From Pseudoneurospora amorphoporcata (lineage: Eukaryota > Ascomycota > Sordariomycetes > Sordariales > Sordariaceae): a DNA stretch of 64,000 nucleotides. Each line of letters begins with the position of its first letter. The stretch's first letter is position 1. The notes under the pieces are model-generated. The model did no database searches and was not told the origin of the DNA. It saw nothing but the letters and a program-made list of their open reading frames with translations. This document shows positions 41,636 to 53,732 of the stretch, in pieces. The stretch is taken from NCBI GenBank assembly GCA_033297205.1, contig MU859086.1, positions 62,001 to 126,000 on the forward strand, given 5' to 3'. Both the position numbers and the translations under genes were made by a program.

Positions 41636-43992
41636 AGGAGAGGAAGGAAGGAGAGCGAGAGAGAGACAGAGAAAGAAAGAGAGAGAGCGCCTTTCACAAC
41701 ACTATTTCATCATGTTTGCTTGCGACACACATCAAATCACGCACTCGCCTTAGGTTTTAGGGGTAATGAAGGAGTTTTTTGTCCTTTTACTGGCTGGCTG
41801 GATTGGTCTGGTTCGGGAAAAAGAAAGGAAATCGATTTGCATTGTACAACATTGTTCGTGGGGATTGTGAAAGATGGTGGAGCTTCCCCCTGTTGGTAGG
41901 GGAGCGCGATGATTGTGATCGGTTGGTGGATGAGCACTCGGATCATAGAGAGCTGGCTTCAGAGCCATCACATGAAGCCATAGACTGGTGGGCCCCTTCT
42001 GGTTCTGATATCGATCTTGTTGATGGAATTGATCAGGGAAGGAGGAAAGAACACGCACTTTCTCGACACCTCCCAACAATCAAGTGTTCAGAATCGGAGT
42101 CCGAGGGTTTGAGCTGGGTATGCGTCACCTGTATACCTCGGGGATATCTACAACAGTTCTCCTCACTGGCATCGACATCTCCTCGCGTCAGGAGAGGGCT
42201 TGTGTAGAAGAGGCAGCAGGAAATCATTGGGGAAGACTGATGATGACAAAGAGGTTACCATGTTGGACTCTACCTTGAATACAGTCACATTGTAATAGTA
42301 CTCACACATATTGTAGGCGTGAAGAGAAAGCTTTGTGTAGGTTGTATGGGCTGTCTTCATCTACATGATGACAACAACTGCTAGATATCCTAACCATTAG
42401 TCGTATCTGTAACATGGTAAAGGCGAGGCAAAGGGGCTTTGTGTCCTCCATGCGTGAGAGTCGGCGAGACTCTTGTTGCCGTTAAAGACAAGGGATGAAG
42501 AAGATTGGAAGCCGATGTCTAGAAGGCTGTTCTCAGAGCGAAAGGCAAACGCTGACAATGGGTTAATGAACAACTATCCATTAACATAATCGTCCACATC
42601 AAAGGCAACGAAATGGCCATAATGTTCATGACTCAGGTTCATCGATACCAGATGAGAAGGTTTGACAAAGCTCCCTTTCGACTTTTGTTTTTGGGCAAGT
42701 TCGCTACAGGGGCCTGTTCCCTCCAAAACAGTGGGGGAAAGAGCGGGAAGGCTCCGACCAGGGCAGTTGGGTCCCCTTGCGTGCCTGCCCTGGGCTAGGT
42801 AGCTGGCATGCAGTGCCCTGGGCCGGGACTGCCAGCGCCGGGCAATTCCCCATTCAGCGCCCCCGTCGGTCTCAATTCTACCTCTAGACTTCAACACCAC
42901 AATCGCAACCAAACACCAGACACATCCCGATCCGTCTCCCCAAACGGCTCACAAGCAGCACTGGGCTTGAATACCTTACCTTTCTGCATCCCCTCCTTCA
43001 GCTTTATTCCACCCTTCTCTTTTTGGCACACTTCTGGCGCACACGTCACTTGGATTTGATCACACACTCACTTGTTTCCTGGCTTTCATTCCTTCTCAAA
43101 AAGGCATGCACCGGCAATTCTTCCATAAGCTAGGTAAGCCATACTCACCCATCGTTCCATCCTCCATCTTAGCCGCCGGTGTAGTGCTGCCCTTTTCCCC
43201 CCTTGGTCGCGGCGGCGCGTCTTGAGGATGCGCAGGAGCCAGCTAAGAGAAGAGCTATCCGAAAGCTTCATCTTTGAGCCAAGATGGTCTTTATGTCCGT
43301 CATTCTCCATCTTTTGGGTTCGTGGTTGAGAGACGCGGAAGGGGTTCGCGGCGCAAATTGTCCGGCTCGGGCCCGAATCGCTTGCCCTCTTCGCTCACTC
43401 CTGAGATGCCCGGTGGTCGACACCATCATCCATATATACACCCGCAACCTTCCTCTCACTTGCTTTCACTCCTGATATCTTCCTCTTGGAATGAGGATGC
43501 AGGATGATATGCTTCACATGACCGAAAGTCTGAGCGATCACTGTGTTGGATACCTGCTGCTTCACTCATCCTGAACACCCCTTGACGATAGCCTCTTACA
43601 CACTCTCACCTCCCATATCCACTCTGACTTTCCGTCTGATCTTGGACGCGGATGCTTGCCATTCACGCTTGGAGAAGCTCTGATGTCTATTGTTCAGCCC
43701 TTCCAGGGCTTTGCTTCCCAATGACACCCACGTTACCCCTAGCCCTGTCCGTTGTTTGTCGTTTCTATCTCAGCAACCTGCGTCTCTATCTCTCAAGCAG
43801 CACATCACCCTTGTTCGAATGGGCTTTGTTGTCAGATTCCCAGTAAACCTCCTAACATGCCGCTGTTCTATTTGCTTGTCCAGATTCACCCTGCACTGTA
43901 CTAACACGGCAACGCAGGTTTCAAGAGTTGACACCGGCATTAAATACCTTTGACCCTTCACATAGTCGTCCGTCAGGACGGACTATCTCAAG
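41636..43992. other. 2.4 kb region between brx1 and hda1
   Basis: A purine GA-rich tract follows the brx1 stop (41636-41692). The rest has no supported coding frame on either strand. The 3' half, pyrimidine-rich from about 42900, is probably the hda1 promoter and a long leader. GCTAGGTAG/GCTAGGTAAG motifs occur at 42794 and 43129. Confidence 0.5.
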
Positions 43993-46421
43993 ATGGTCGA
44001 TCACGACAACGATGTCGTGATGGACGGCCAGGATGACCATTCTGCCACATCTGGCGTGCCGGCAACAAGTAATGGCTTCACCAAGACAGAACCAGAGCCG
44101 AATGGTCATGGCCACGCCGGCGCTATCAAAGACGAGAAGGAGGAAAAGTTGGCCGACGAGAAAGACCCGTTTATCTATCCGGCTCGCCTAAAGCGACGAG
44201 GCCTCCTTCCGACAGGATGCTGTTACGATGATCGCATGAAGCTCCACGCCAATGCCGACTTTGGCCCGAATCCGCACCACCCTGAAGACCCGTCGCGTAT
44301 CGAGCACATCATGAGGATTTTCAAGAGGGAAGGTCTCGTGTTTACCGGCAATGATGAGGACCTGAAGAAGGTCATCCGCACCGACCCGAGGAGGTACATG
44401 TGGCGTATTCCGGCCCGACACGCGACCAAAGAGGAGATTTGCCTTGTCCACCACCCTGAGCACTTCCGATGGGTGGAGGATCTGTCACGAAAACCGACAT
44501 CGGAGCTCCGGCGCCTCTCCACAGTCATGGACCAAGGTAGAGACTCCCTTTACGTCGGTAGTATGACGTTTGAGGCATCCTTGATCTCGGCTGGAGGTGC
44601 TATTGAGACCTGCAAGAGCGTGGTTGTCGGTAACGTCAAGAACGCTTTTGCGGTTATCCGTCCACCAGGTCATCACGCCGAGTTCGACGCGCCCATGGGT
44701 TTCTGTCTCTTCAACAACGTCCCAATAGCAGCCAAGATCTGCCAGACCGAATACCCCGAGATTTGCCGCAAGGTACTGATTTTGGATTGGGATGTTCACC
44801 ACGGCAACGGCATCCAAAACATGTTCTACGACGACCCGAATATTCTTTACATCTCGCTACACGTCTACATGAACGGCTCGTTCTACCCTGGAAAACCGGA
44901 CAACCCGATGACGCCAGATGGCAGTATCGAGAACTGTGGAACGGGAGCGGGCTTGGGAAAGAACGTTAACATCGGCTGGCATGACCAAGGGATGGGCGAC
45001 GGCGAGTACATGGCAGCTTTCCAGAAGATTGTCATGCCGATTGCCCACGAGTTCGGTCCCGACCTAGTCATCATCTCCGCCGGGTTCGACGCTGCGGATG
45101 GCGATGAGCTGGGGGCTTGCTTTGTATCGCCAACTTGCTACGCACACATGACACACATGCTCATGTCCTTGGCCAACGGAAAGGTGGCGGTCTGTCTAGA
45201 AGGCGGCTACAACCTTGAAGCCATCTCCAAGTCAGCTTTGGCCGTAGCCCGTACGCTCATGGGCGAACCGCCCCCAAAGATGGATCTCCCGAAGATCAAC
45301 AAGGAGGCTGCTCGGGTTCTGGCCAAGGTGCAGGCGTACCAAGCACCGTACTGGGAATGCATGCGACCAGGCATCGTAGATGTTCAGGAGATGCAGAGCC
45401 AAGGTGGCCAGAGGTTACATGATGTTGTCCGCTCGGCTCAGCGCTTCAACCTTTCGGAGAAGTTTGGCATGTTCCCGCTGTATATCCAGCGCGATGTGCT
45501 TTTCAAGTCGTTTGAGAACCAGGTGCTGGTTACGAGGAACGCAAGTGAGGCTCGCAAGCTTCTTGTTGTCATCCATGATCCGTAAGTATCCACTGCGTCC
45601 GCTGTGCTCAATCACGCTAATTGTGTGTTTCTATAGACCAGAACTACACGCCCAGCCGGATCCGTTGGACAATAGCCTCCAGCCGCACGACTCTTGGATT
45701 ACGGATAGTATCCCCCAATACATCAAGTGGGCGATCGACAGGAAAATTGGCGTTTTCGATATCAATATCCCTCAATACATCACACACCCAGAGGTAGGAG
45801 AAGTATGCCCAACAAGATTGAAAGAAATATCACGCTGACTCTAGTATCTAGGACACGGAGTCATTTGCTCCCAAGGTGGACGAGCGTACGCAACAAGCAC
45901 AGATTCAAGAGCTCATGTGCTACATCTGGGATAACTACCTCCAACTCTACGATGTAGATGACATCTTCCTCATGGGTGTTGGCAATGCTTACCTCGGTGT
46001 TAAGCTTCTTCTCATTAACAGAGGTATGTCACTTTCCCCACCACCTCCCCTCTCTTCCCTCGAGGCTACGATTACTGACGCTAGCTCTCCAAACACTACA
46101 GACGTGAAGTCGCGAATCAACGGAGTGGTCAACTTTGTCAACGGCAACCTCCGTCCCGTCAAATCGGATGTCGACACGGATCTTTCGTCATGGTACAAGG
46201 ATAACTCGCGGGTCTACGTGTCGGCAGACCATGCATGCTGGGCGGATGCCGACTTGAGTCGGAAGGTTATGAAGCGTCGGTTCGGTTCGGTCATTCGCAG
46301 CGATGTGAGCGGATTGGGCCGTATGATGAACGAGCACTTCAAGGATGTGCAGGACTGGATGGTTGCTAGGATGCGGCCGGATGATGAGAAGTTGGGTGAT
46401 GAGATGGTGGACGATGCGTGA
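43993..46421 (+). CDS. hda1: class II histone deacetylase HDA1 with Arb2 domain
   Basis: Four exons, 43993-45581, 45637-45793, 45852-46023 and 46102-46421, give 745 residues. The introns are 55, 58 and 78 bp; the last is divisible by three and has no in-frame stop. The deacetylase domain (about 65-400) has the class II markers RPPGHHAEFDAPMGFCLFNN (tandem His near 228), LDWDVHHGNGIQNMFYDDPN (zinc Asp and His), ISAGFDAADGD (zinc Asp near 363) and CLEGGYNLEAI (Tyr). The C-terminal Arb2-like domain (about 500-745) is spread over exons 1-4: NQVLVTRNASEARKLLVVIH, DIFLMGVGNAYLGVKLLLIN, NGVVNFVNGNLRPVKSDVDT and SADHACWADADLSRKVMKRR. It removes acetyl groups from histone tails. In Neurospora, HDA-1 works with HP1 and chromodomain proteins in heterochromatin (established knowledge). 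Confidence 0.96.
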
Positions 46422-47877
46422 AAGTCTGGCAGATGGAAAGGACAGGTCTTCCGTTGGTCGCTTGGACTAGACACTGCCCGCTTGCTGATAGGAGTTTAAG
46501 ATGAGCTATTGCGGCGATAGCTTAGGGTCCAATACTTGATATACATTGATCTATCTAGAGCCTTGCTATCAGGACACTTTTGGTGGTGCTAAGGTCGGCC
46601 ATTTGGCGTTCTGGGGTTGGTGAATCTCGAGTGTTGGTTAGGGTTTGCTTTACGTTCTGCGATAGAAGTCGGTCAGATAAGGCATGCATGATGTTCGATC
46701 CACAACCATCATCTGCGTTATAATAGTGAAGGAGATGGTATTTGAACCCATGGAAATCTGGCATCATTTACAAAACGTTGACCAGTTGACACCTCCCGTG
46801 TAGTTGACCCTTTAGAGCGAGCCCTAACCCTGGGAATTGCCATCTCAGACGCGTTTGTCCGGCCAGGCCGCGTCTGGAATGCGCTTTGACCACCCACTTT
46901 TGCGACACCCCATCCACTGGTGAAGTCGCTCTCAGCTCCCGGCAGGCAATGCTTTAACCAGGCACTCCTTTGCAGCGGACGACAGTGGACGGGGGTTCAC
47001 TGCACTTTGACGAATCGCGGTCACGATTCGATTCCGTTTTCGCCTTGCAGCCTCGCTCAACTTCACATTTCCACTTTCACCGGAACAACACATCAAACAC
47101 ATCAACATTCATCCGCATAAACAAACAAAGTCGTGACGACCGACACGCAAACCGATCCCACCTACTTTTCTTTCATTCCTGTCGCCGATCTTCGTGCAAG
47201 ATCACCACCCCACCCCTTATGCGACCAGATTACCCCTTCAAGCATCACCACCATCGCGGACCAGCAACACGGCATACTTCTGCGAGAAACAACCACCATA
47301 ACCACTCGCCTCATTTATCCGGGGGCGGGGGAGGGCCACCGCTCTCTGACGCTGGGGCTATGGAGAGGAGTAGAAGGTCAGTTCTTTTTTTTCTGTTTTT
47401 TTTTTTTCTTCTTTCACCTTGGTGATTATGGTGATTGTTAGTGGTGGTGGAAAGGCAGTGCGAGCTTTTTGTTTTACTCATATGTTTCTCAAGTGAGAAA
47501 TTCCACACAAATTTACACCGAGCCTTGGACAATTGCAGATCGAGACTTGAATGGAATAAAAAACATGAAGGGGAACCGACGGGGGCGACATACCTGCGGC
47601 GTGGACTCATGGAATCGAGGGGTGGAAGTGATGAGATTATGGCCATGGTCTCATGCGGTATTCGGAGGACGGAGGGAGGTGGTGGAAAAATCACAGACAA
47701 CCGAACGGAGAGCCGACCATGGGAGTTTCATTGCCCATCACGTGTGTCTACTGCATTGATTGCACCGGCAGTGTCGGGACACCGAGGTCGGCGTTAGGAC
47801 CGACCAGAACATCGAATATTCTTTTCGAATAAATCGAGCCGCAACTATGCAATGCGGCCAAGACTCGACTCGACTTT
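46422..47877. other. intergenic, no firm gene
   Basis: The hda1 3' region is followed by about 1 kb without a credible gene. It has poly-T runs at 47384-47411. Open frames of 100-150 codons around 47.0-47.8 kb overlap on both strands and are His/Ser-rich, typical of non-coding repeats. Confidence 0.45.
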
Positions 47878-48113
47878 ATGGCAAAAAGGCCAGCTTGGGG
47901 CACTTGTCCGATCTGCCTTCAAAAACTCTCTGGGACCCGGCTCAAAGTCCCAACAACCAATGAATCCATCAAACAACACATCCGCCATCACGGCCATCAT
48001 CAAAATCGGGAAGATCCAGCTTCGCAAACCCTTTCCAAAATCGTCCTGAACAACCGCTATCGATCTCGATATTCACATCTACCCGTTCGCGTACCGTTCT
48101 CGCGTATCCCACG

Positions 48114-48557
48114 ATGTTGCCAGAACTCGAGCACCTAGCAGCGATTGTGGTTCCCATGGTGGACTATTGTCCAGCTTCGCTTGGACGCCGCCTACAAAAC
48201 CTGACCATGATGCAGGTGCTGGACTTGTTGGAGGAGTTGGGCGCTCTTGACCACAAAAATGAGTACGATACCTCTCTTGGGTCGTTCCCCTCACACAGGG
48301 GGATGTTGTCGAACGCCGGGCAGCAGCAGCAGCAACGACAGCAGCGAGCCAATCCACCCGAAGGAGCTTTGGGTTTCCAGTACCATCGAAGCCTCTTCCA
48401 GCACAATTCCTACCTTCTCCACGCTGCAAAGGCCGCACAAGCTGCAAAAGCTCTCCACGCTGCACAGGCTTCGGGTTCCCATGTTATGAACATCAACACG
48501 GACGACAACGACACGGACGACGACAGGGGCAGAAAACGGAGAAAGGTCTCCAAGTAG
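48114..48557 (+). CDS. possible small nuclear protein, gene structure unresolved
   Basis: This 147-codon frame has moderate coding bias: MLPELEHLAAIVVPMVDYCP, LQNLTMMQVLDLLEELGALD, a Gln run, an Ala/Lys-rich helix (LHAAKAAQAAKALHAAQASG), an acidic run DDNDTDDD and a nuclear-signal-like RGRKRRKVSK before the stop. Two neighbouring frames also look coding. At 47878-48060 (another frame), MAKRPAWGTCPICLQKLSG...IKQHIRHHG has a C-x2-C...H-x3-H zinc-finger spacing. At 48559-48780, SSEPPARSYSRRRRTSSPEE and FSGPETYVDMVTELRHGGYT are open in that same frame. Together they may be exons of one gene, or of the 5' end of the SR-rich gene, but I could not find convincing splice sites joining them. Treat this as a candidate only. 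Confidence 0.35.
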   Translation: MLPELEHLAAIVVPMVDYCPASLGRRLQNLTMMQVLDLLEELGALDHKNEYDTSLGSFPSHRGMLSNAGQQQQQRQQRANPPEGALGFQYHRSLFQHNSYLLHAAKAAQAAKALHAAQASGSHVMNINTDDNDTDDDRGRKRRKVSK

Positions 48558-48970
48558 TGAACCGCCGGCGAGGTCATACTCCCGAAGAAGGCGGACATCC
48601 TCCCCTGAGGAGGTTATCCTGCCAGTTATCGCTGAAGCCGAGGGACGGGAAACTTTTTCGGGCCCCGAAACATATGTCGACATGGTCACAGAATTGCGAC
48701 ATGGCGGCTATACTTTGCTGGAAGGACAACTCCCCTCCTACGACGAGACTCAGATGCATCCAACAGTCTTAAAGCGTCACTGTGTCTTGATTTTGAGGAT
48801 TTTGGTTACTATTTTTTCCTTCTTTTTTCCTACTTTTTTTCTTTTTCTTTCCTGACTTCCTTTCTCTCTCATACTCAAGCTCGTACTGGGCTAGCGGACC
48901 CACTGTGTGACTGCATTTTGGAGCTCAGTCTATAGCTAGGGAGTGCGATCTAAACTGATGGCTCTTACAG

Positions 48971-50990
48971 ATACGAAGATGGGGAAGTTCGGAGGTATGG
49001 AGCGGGCGAATCTTACCGACCGTACAACAGAGATCGGTCTCCTCGGGCCGCTCGCAGTCCCCTGCCCCCGAGAGACCGAGGCCGTACTCCGCCCGGCGCC
49101 AGCGACAGTTATGTTCCGAGTAGATCCCCACGCCGCCGTTCGCGCAGTGGTGACAGGTTGGTGGATCGTATAGGAGAACGCGGAGGAGATCGGGTGGGAG
49201 ACCGTTTGGTCGATCGTATCGGAGATCGTGTAGGCGATCGCCTGGCAGATCGCGTTGGCGACCGGCTGGGAGACCGTCTTGGAGATCGTCTAGGAGACCG
49301 CATTCGTGACCGCATGGGGGACCGTATCGGCGATCGTATGGGAGACCGTTTGCCGGACCGTTTGGGCGATCGTGTGGGAGATCGCATGGGAGACCGCCCA
49401 GGCGGAATGGGTGACCGGTATAGACGCCCGCGAGATAGATCCAGGGAACCGGAGAACACTTGGAGAAGACCAGATCGTAGCAGAAGCCGCGCTCGCAGCC
49501 CTCCTCCTCGCAGCCCTTCACCACCACCAAGACGGAGTCCCCCTCCCAGAAGAAGCCCTCCGCCCAGATTTGCCTCTCCCCGTCGCGATGAGCGACCTGA
49601 GAGGGCTCGGTCACCCCCACCCGCTCGGCGGGACTTCGAGATACGGAGAAGATCTAGGTCACCATTTGACAACAGAGACAGACTTCGCCGGAATCGCTCA
49701 CCGCTGAGAAGGACACCTCCTCTCGGACCGCGAGGAGGATCTTATCGTCCTCGGTTCCGATCCCCCGAACGCCGTGTCCGCGACCAGGACGATCGTTATC
49801 CGGCCCCGGCCTTTCGACGCCCTGTTTCACCCCCGCCGGCCAGAGATTCAGTCAACTCGTCTGCCATCGCGTCTCGCTCTGCGTCGGGCAAGTCTTCGCC
49901 CCGTCCGGGCTCTCGCCAGAGAAAAGATGACCGATCCAGACCTCAATCACCGGCACCAGCACCGGCACCGACACAGGCACCGCCGTCGGTACAGGCACAG
50001 ACAGAGGCGCCTACACCTGCACCGCGATCCCCTGCACAACCGGCCCCGCCCACTCCGATCCCTGTGCGTGAGACGCCCAAGCAAAAGCAACGGCAACCGG
50101 CACTGGCACCGGAGCCAGCTCCCACTCCCACTCCCGTTAAGTCACCCCCTAGAGGCCCAGCGGCTTTGAGGGCACCACCCACTGGTCCTGCAGCAACCAG
50201 GACCTTGGCACCGCCTTTGGGGCCCTCGGCCAGCCCTGCCACTCGTCACCCCCCTCAAACCCCCAGCGGTCCGTCCCGGCCCGACACCTCCAGTCCTCCC
50301 GTACCGCCCTCAGGGCCCCGTGGCTACGTGCCTCCCCCTCGAGGCAGTGGCTTCGCACCCCGCGGCGGACGTGGCGGAAACAGTTGGTCAGGCATCTCCC
50401 GTCACAATTCCGTTAACAACAGCAACATCAACGGCCCCGCGGTCTCGGTCTCGCCCTCCTCCGGCGGCCCGCCCACCGGCCCCAGCAACACCAACAACAT
50501 TCCCACCGGCCCTCGGGGATCCATAGCCGCCGCATCATCCGCCTCCGCACCCGTTGCCTCTACCTCCTCTCCTTCCCCCTCCCTCAGCAGCTCTGCCAAG
50601 CCCTTCAACCCACCCACCGGCCCGGCCGCCCACGCCCACTCTCATCATGGACATGGCCCGCGCGGCCATCTGCAGTCTTTGACTCTAGCGCAATCGCTCA
50701 TGTCTAGCATGCCCCCGCTGATCCCGGGAGTCGGCAAGTTGGACCCAGCCACTGGCTCGGCCATGTTGACGGGCGTGACCAAGGACCTGGATCCGCACCA
50801 TCGTAAGCTGATGGAGGATGAAGAGAGGATTCGCGAGGAATTGAATGCTAAGAAGGAGAAGCTGAGGAGGAGCTTGAGGATGTGGAGCAAGATGGAGAGG
50901 GAGAGTAAGGCTTTTGAGCTGAAGAGTGATTTGAGTGAGCGGAGCTTGAAGAATTTGGCCGGGGAGGGGTTGGGGGGTGCTGCTTTTTAG
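48971..50990 (+). CDS. SR/GDR-repeat, Pro-rich nuclear protein (5' exon missing)
   Basis: An open frame follows a good acceptor (CTCTTACAG, 48962-48970) and runs to a stop at 50988-50990, about 672 residues. It has no ATG in its first 340 bases although the protein there is plainly coding (RYEDGEVRRYGAGESYRPYN, then SRSPRRRSRSGDR). The start must therefore lie in an upstream exon I could not identify. Order: RS dipeptides; about 20 tandem copies of a four-residue unit GDR[LVIM] (49152-49410); an SR/SP-rich region (RSRSRARSPPPRSPSPPPRR); a long Pro/Ala/Thr-rich region with GPRGYVPPPRGSGFAPRGGR; and an ordered C-terminus (LIPGVGKLDPATGSAMLTGV, HHRKLMEDEERIREELNAKK, LRMWSKMERESKAFELKSDL). It is probably an RNA-processing-associated protein, judged by composition only. 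Confidence 0.72.
49152..49410 (+). repeat. coding minisatellite, 12-bp unit encoding GDR[LVIM]
   Basis: About twenty tandem units of GAYCGNNTNGGN-type sequence, period 12 bases, encode Gly-Asp-Arg followed by a hydrophobic residue. Units differ mostly at synonymous positions and in the fourth residue, with occasional GER, ADR, VDR, RDR and PDR variants. This shows selection for the protein pattern rather than recent slippage alone. Confidence 0.85.
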
Positions 50991-52640
50991 TTTGTAAGAA
51001 GGAATGGTATGGTGTATGTATGGTGCATGTTGTTGATGGTTGCTGCTGGTGGTTACTTACTGATGGTCACTGGTGGTAAAAAGGAGGTTGTCGGTCGGAC
51101 TTGTGTTATTGTCATATGGGTTCGGTTCAGATGTAGAAGGTTCGGAAATGCATGGGTGGTTTTCAAACAATGGATTGCTCAACATCATACATTCATAAGA
51201 TAGAAGAGATAGACAGCGGGAAAACAAAAAACAAAACATTGAACCCTAAGCGACTCGTTTTCTCAGTGACATGCCCCCTGGCTCAACATGCGTCTGTCTT
51301 ACACCTCTGGTACCAGTTCCATAGAAAGAGTAGGACAAAATGAATATTGATGGGCGTGTTCGCAATAACAGCGTCCGTCCTGTCTTCTTCCCTCGTAATT
51401 TCCTACCATACACTTCCAATCATAGACTAGACTAGACTATCGCTTTCAGCCATCATCGACAACCAACCAGCAGCCTACTTACCCAGAGCCATCTCGATGT
51501 GCACTCCCGCCCTTCCTTCCACTCTCAGCGACATCTTCACAATGCTAACCTACCTGTAAATCATCCTAGCCTCGTAGTAGAATCCTAGCATCTCAGGACA
51601 ACGGCAAAATGCTGCTGTTGAGAGTGGTGATATCCATCAGTGTTTGGTTCCCAGTCGTATCGAGCAGCTCGCCAACACAATTTCCCTTGCCCTCCGCCTC
51701 TCGTGGTCCTCACTCTTCATCTTATCATCGCTTTTCGCCTTTTTTTTTTCTCCCTTCGCCATCATCCATGCCCAACATCGGGACTTCGCTCGGCCATCAA
51801 GGTCCTCGGTATCGTCAGTGTGGGCCAAGACCATCAAGGTCCTCAATTCACCTCTGCCTTTGAATGCAAATACCGTGACGAACGGTCAGGTACCTTGATG
51901 ATTATAAAAGCACATCATGCCTTCCGTATCATGACATCTTGGCCAGGGGACCCTTGATATCTGACAACCGGGCGGCAGCGGGCGGCAAAGCGGCGAGCAA
52001 GATGGGCCGTTGATCGCATTGCCTGATAAGGCGTTGTCAGACCACACTCACGTCGATACGACGGTACCGGTGACAGTGAATACAACCCACCCCTTTTTCC
52101 CTTCAACTTGGCCTCATGCTGTCATATCGTTATGCCACTGATGGGAACTGCCAATCATCGATTGTTTCGGGACATCGTGTTCTCAGGCCACTGAAAGTTC
52201 TCGAGTTTGGTCAATCCATTGAAGGTAGTAGGGCCGAGCAAGAAAAGCCATCTAGTTAGCAAGGTATTGTGTCTACTCCTGGGCATACGCGTTTGAAACT
52301 CGCCCTCACCGAATGCTGTTGTTTCTAGAGCACTTCAGTGCTGATAAACCGTCGCCGGGAGGCCCGGGAGCAACTAGCTGTGGCTCATAGAACAAGATTG
52401 CCGTCAACTGGATTGATCAGTCATCCAGACGATGCAGTTTACGTAAAGACACAATCACTAAGTGCAATCAGCAATAAAGATGGAGGTGAACTCGGTATCT
52501 ATTTGAGTTCGGATATTATTTTACTATAAGCAGGACTGCCCGAGATCCAACATGCTCGAGTTCAATCCCATGAATCATTGCCCATTTTTCATATCTAGGA
52601 AAAGACCATTACTTCATAACCGTGCGGGGACGCAACCGAT
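50991..52640. other. convergent intergenic region, SR-rich gene / gpd-1
   Basis: These 1.65 kb hold the two 3' UTRs. A T11 run lies near 51740, and a phrase CATCAAGGTCCTC is repeated at 51797 and 51832. A TGGTGATGG-rich stretch follows the SR-gene stop. No coding frame is supported. Confidence 0.5.
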
Positions 52641-53732
52641 TCAAGCCTTGGAGGCATCGACCTTGGCGACGTAGGAGATGAGGTCGAGGACACGGCGAGA
52701 GTAGCCCCACTCGTTGTCGTACCAAGAGACAAGCTTGACGAAGTTGTTGTTGAGGGAGATACCAGCCTTGGCATCGAAGATGGAAGAGTTGGGGTTGCCG
52801 TTCATGTCGGAAGAGACAACCTCATCCTCAGTGTAGGCGAGAATGCCAGCGAGGGGACCCTCAGCGGCCTTCTTGACGACCGCCTTGATCTCATCGTAGG
52901 AAGCACCCTTCTGGATGCGGACGGTAAGATCGACAACGGAGACGTTGGAGGTGGGGACACGCATGGACATGCCAGTGAGCTTGCCGTTGAGGTCGGGGAT
53001 GACCTTGCCGACGGCCTTAGCGGCACCAGTGCTGCTGGGAATGATGTTCTGAGCAGCAGTGCGGCCACCGCGCCAGTCCTTGGCGGAAGGACCATCGACA
53101 GTCTTCTGGGTGGCGGTGTAGGAGTGGACGGTGGTCATGAGACCCTCGACAATGGTGAAGTTGTCGTGGATGACCTTGGCGAGGGGAGCCAAGCAGTTGG
53201 TGGTGCAAGAGGCGTTGGAGATGACGTTGGCGGAGCCGTCGTAGGTCTCGTTGTTGACACCCATAACGTACATGGGGGCATCAGCAGAGGGGGCAGAGAT
53301 GATGACCTTCTTGGCACCACCCTTCAAGTGGGCAGAGGCCTTCTCGGTGGTGGTGAAGACACCGGTGGACTCGACAATGTAGTCGGCGCCGGTCTCGGAC
53401 CAGGGGATGGCAGCGGGGTCGCGCTCAGTGTAGAACTTGACCTTCTTGCCGTTGACGACGAGGTCGGAACCCTCAACGGCGATGGTGCCCTTGAAGTTGC
53501 CGTGGGTAGAGTCGTAGCGGAGCATGTACTCCTGTATGAGGGAAGGTGGTTAGGATCGAGCAGCATATGAGACGGAACAACATGTAGGTGTGCGAGGCCA
53601 ACTTACAGCGTACTTGGGCTCAATGAAGGGATCGTTGACAGCGACGATCTGGATGTCATCGTGCTCCATGGCATTGCGGAAGACAATGCGACCGATACGG
53701 CCGAAACCGTTGATGCCGACCTTGACGACCAT
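52641..53732 (-). CDS. gpd-1: glyceraldehyde-3-phosphate dehydrogenase
   Basis: Two exons, 53732-53607 and 53531-52641, give 338 residues. The 75-bp phase-0 intron (53606-53532, GTAAGT...ACAG) falls after IEPKYA. The start context is GTCAAAATGGTC. NAD-binding N-terminus: VKVGINGFGRIGRIVFRNAM. The catalytic Cys is C151 in SNASCTTNCLAPLAKV, and the activating His is H178 in TTVHSYTATQKTVDGPSAKD. The C-terminus has SWYDNEWGYSRRVLDLISYV. It is the cytosolic glycolytic enzyme and is highly expressed, which agrees with the extreme C-ending codon bias. About 550 bases upstream, GTATGT after CATCAG (54284-54279 on the minus strand) could be the donor of a leader intron ending at CCAACAG just before the ATG. 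That is an inference. Confidence 0.98.
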
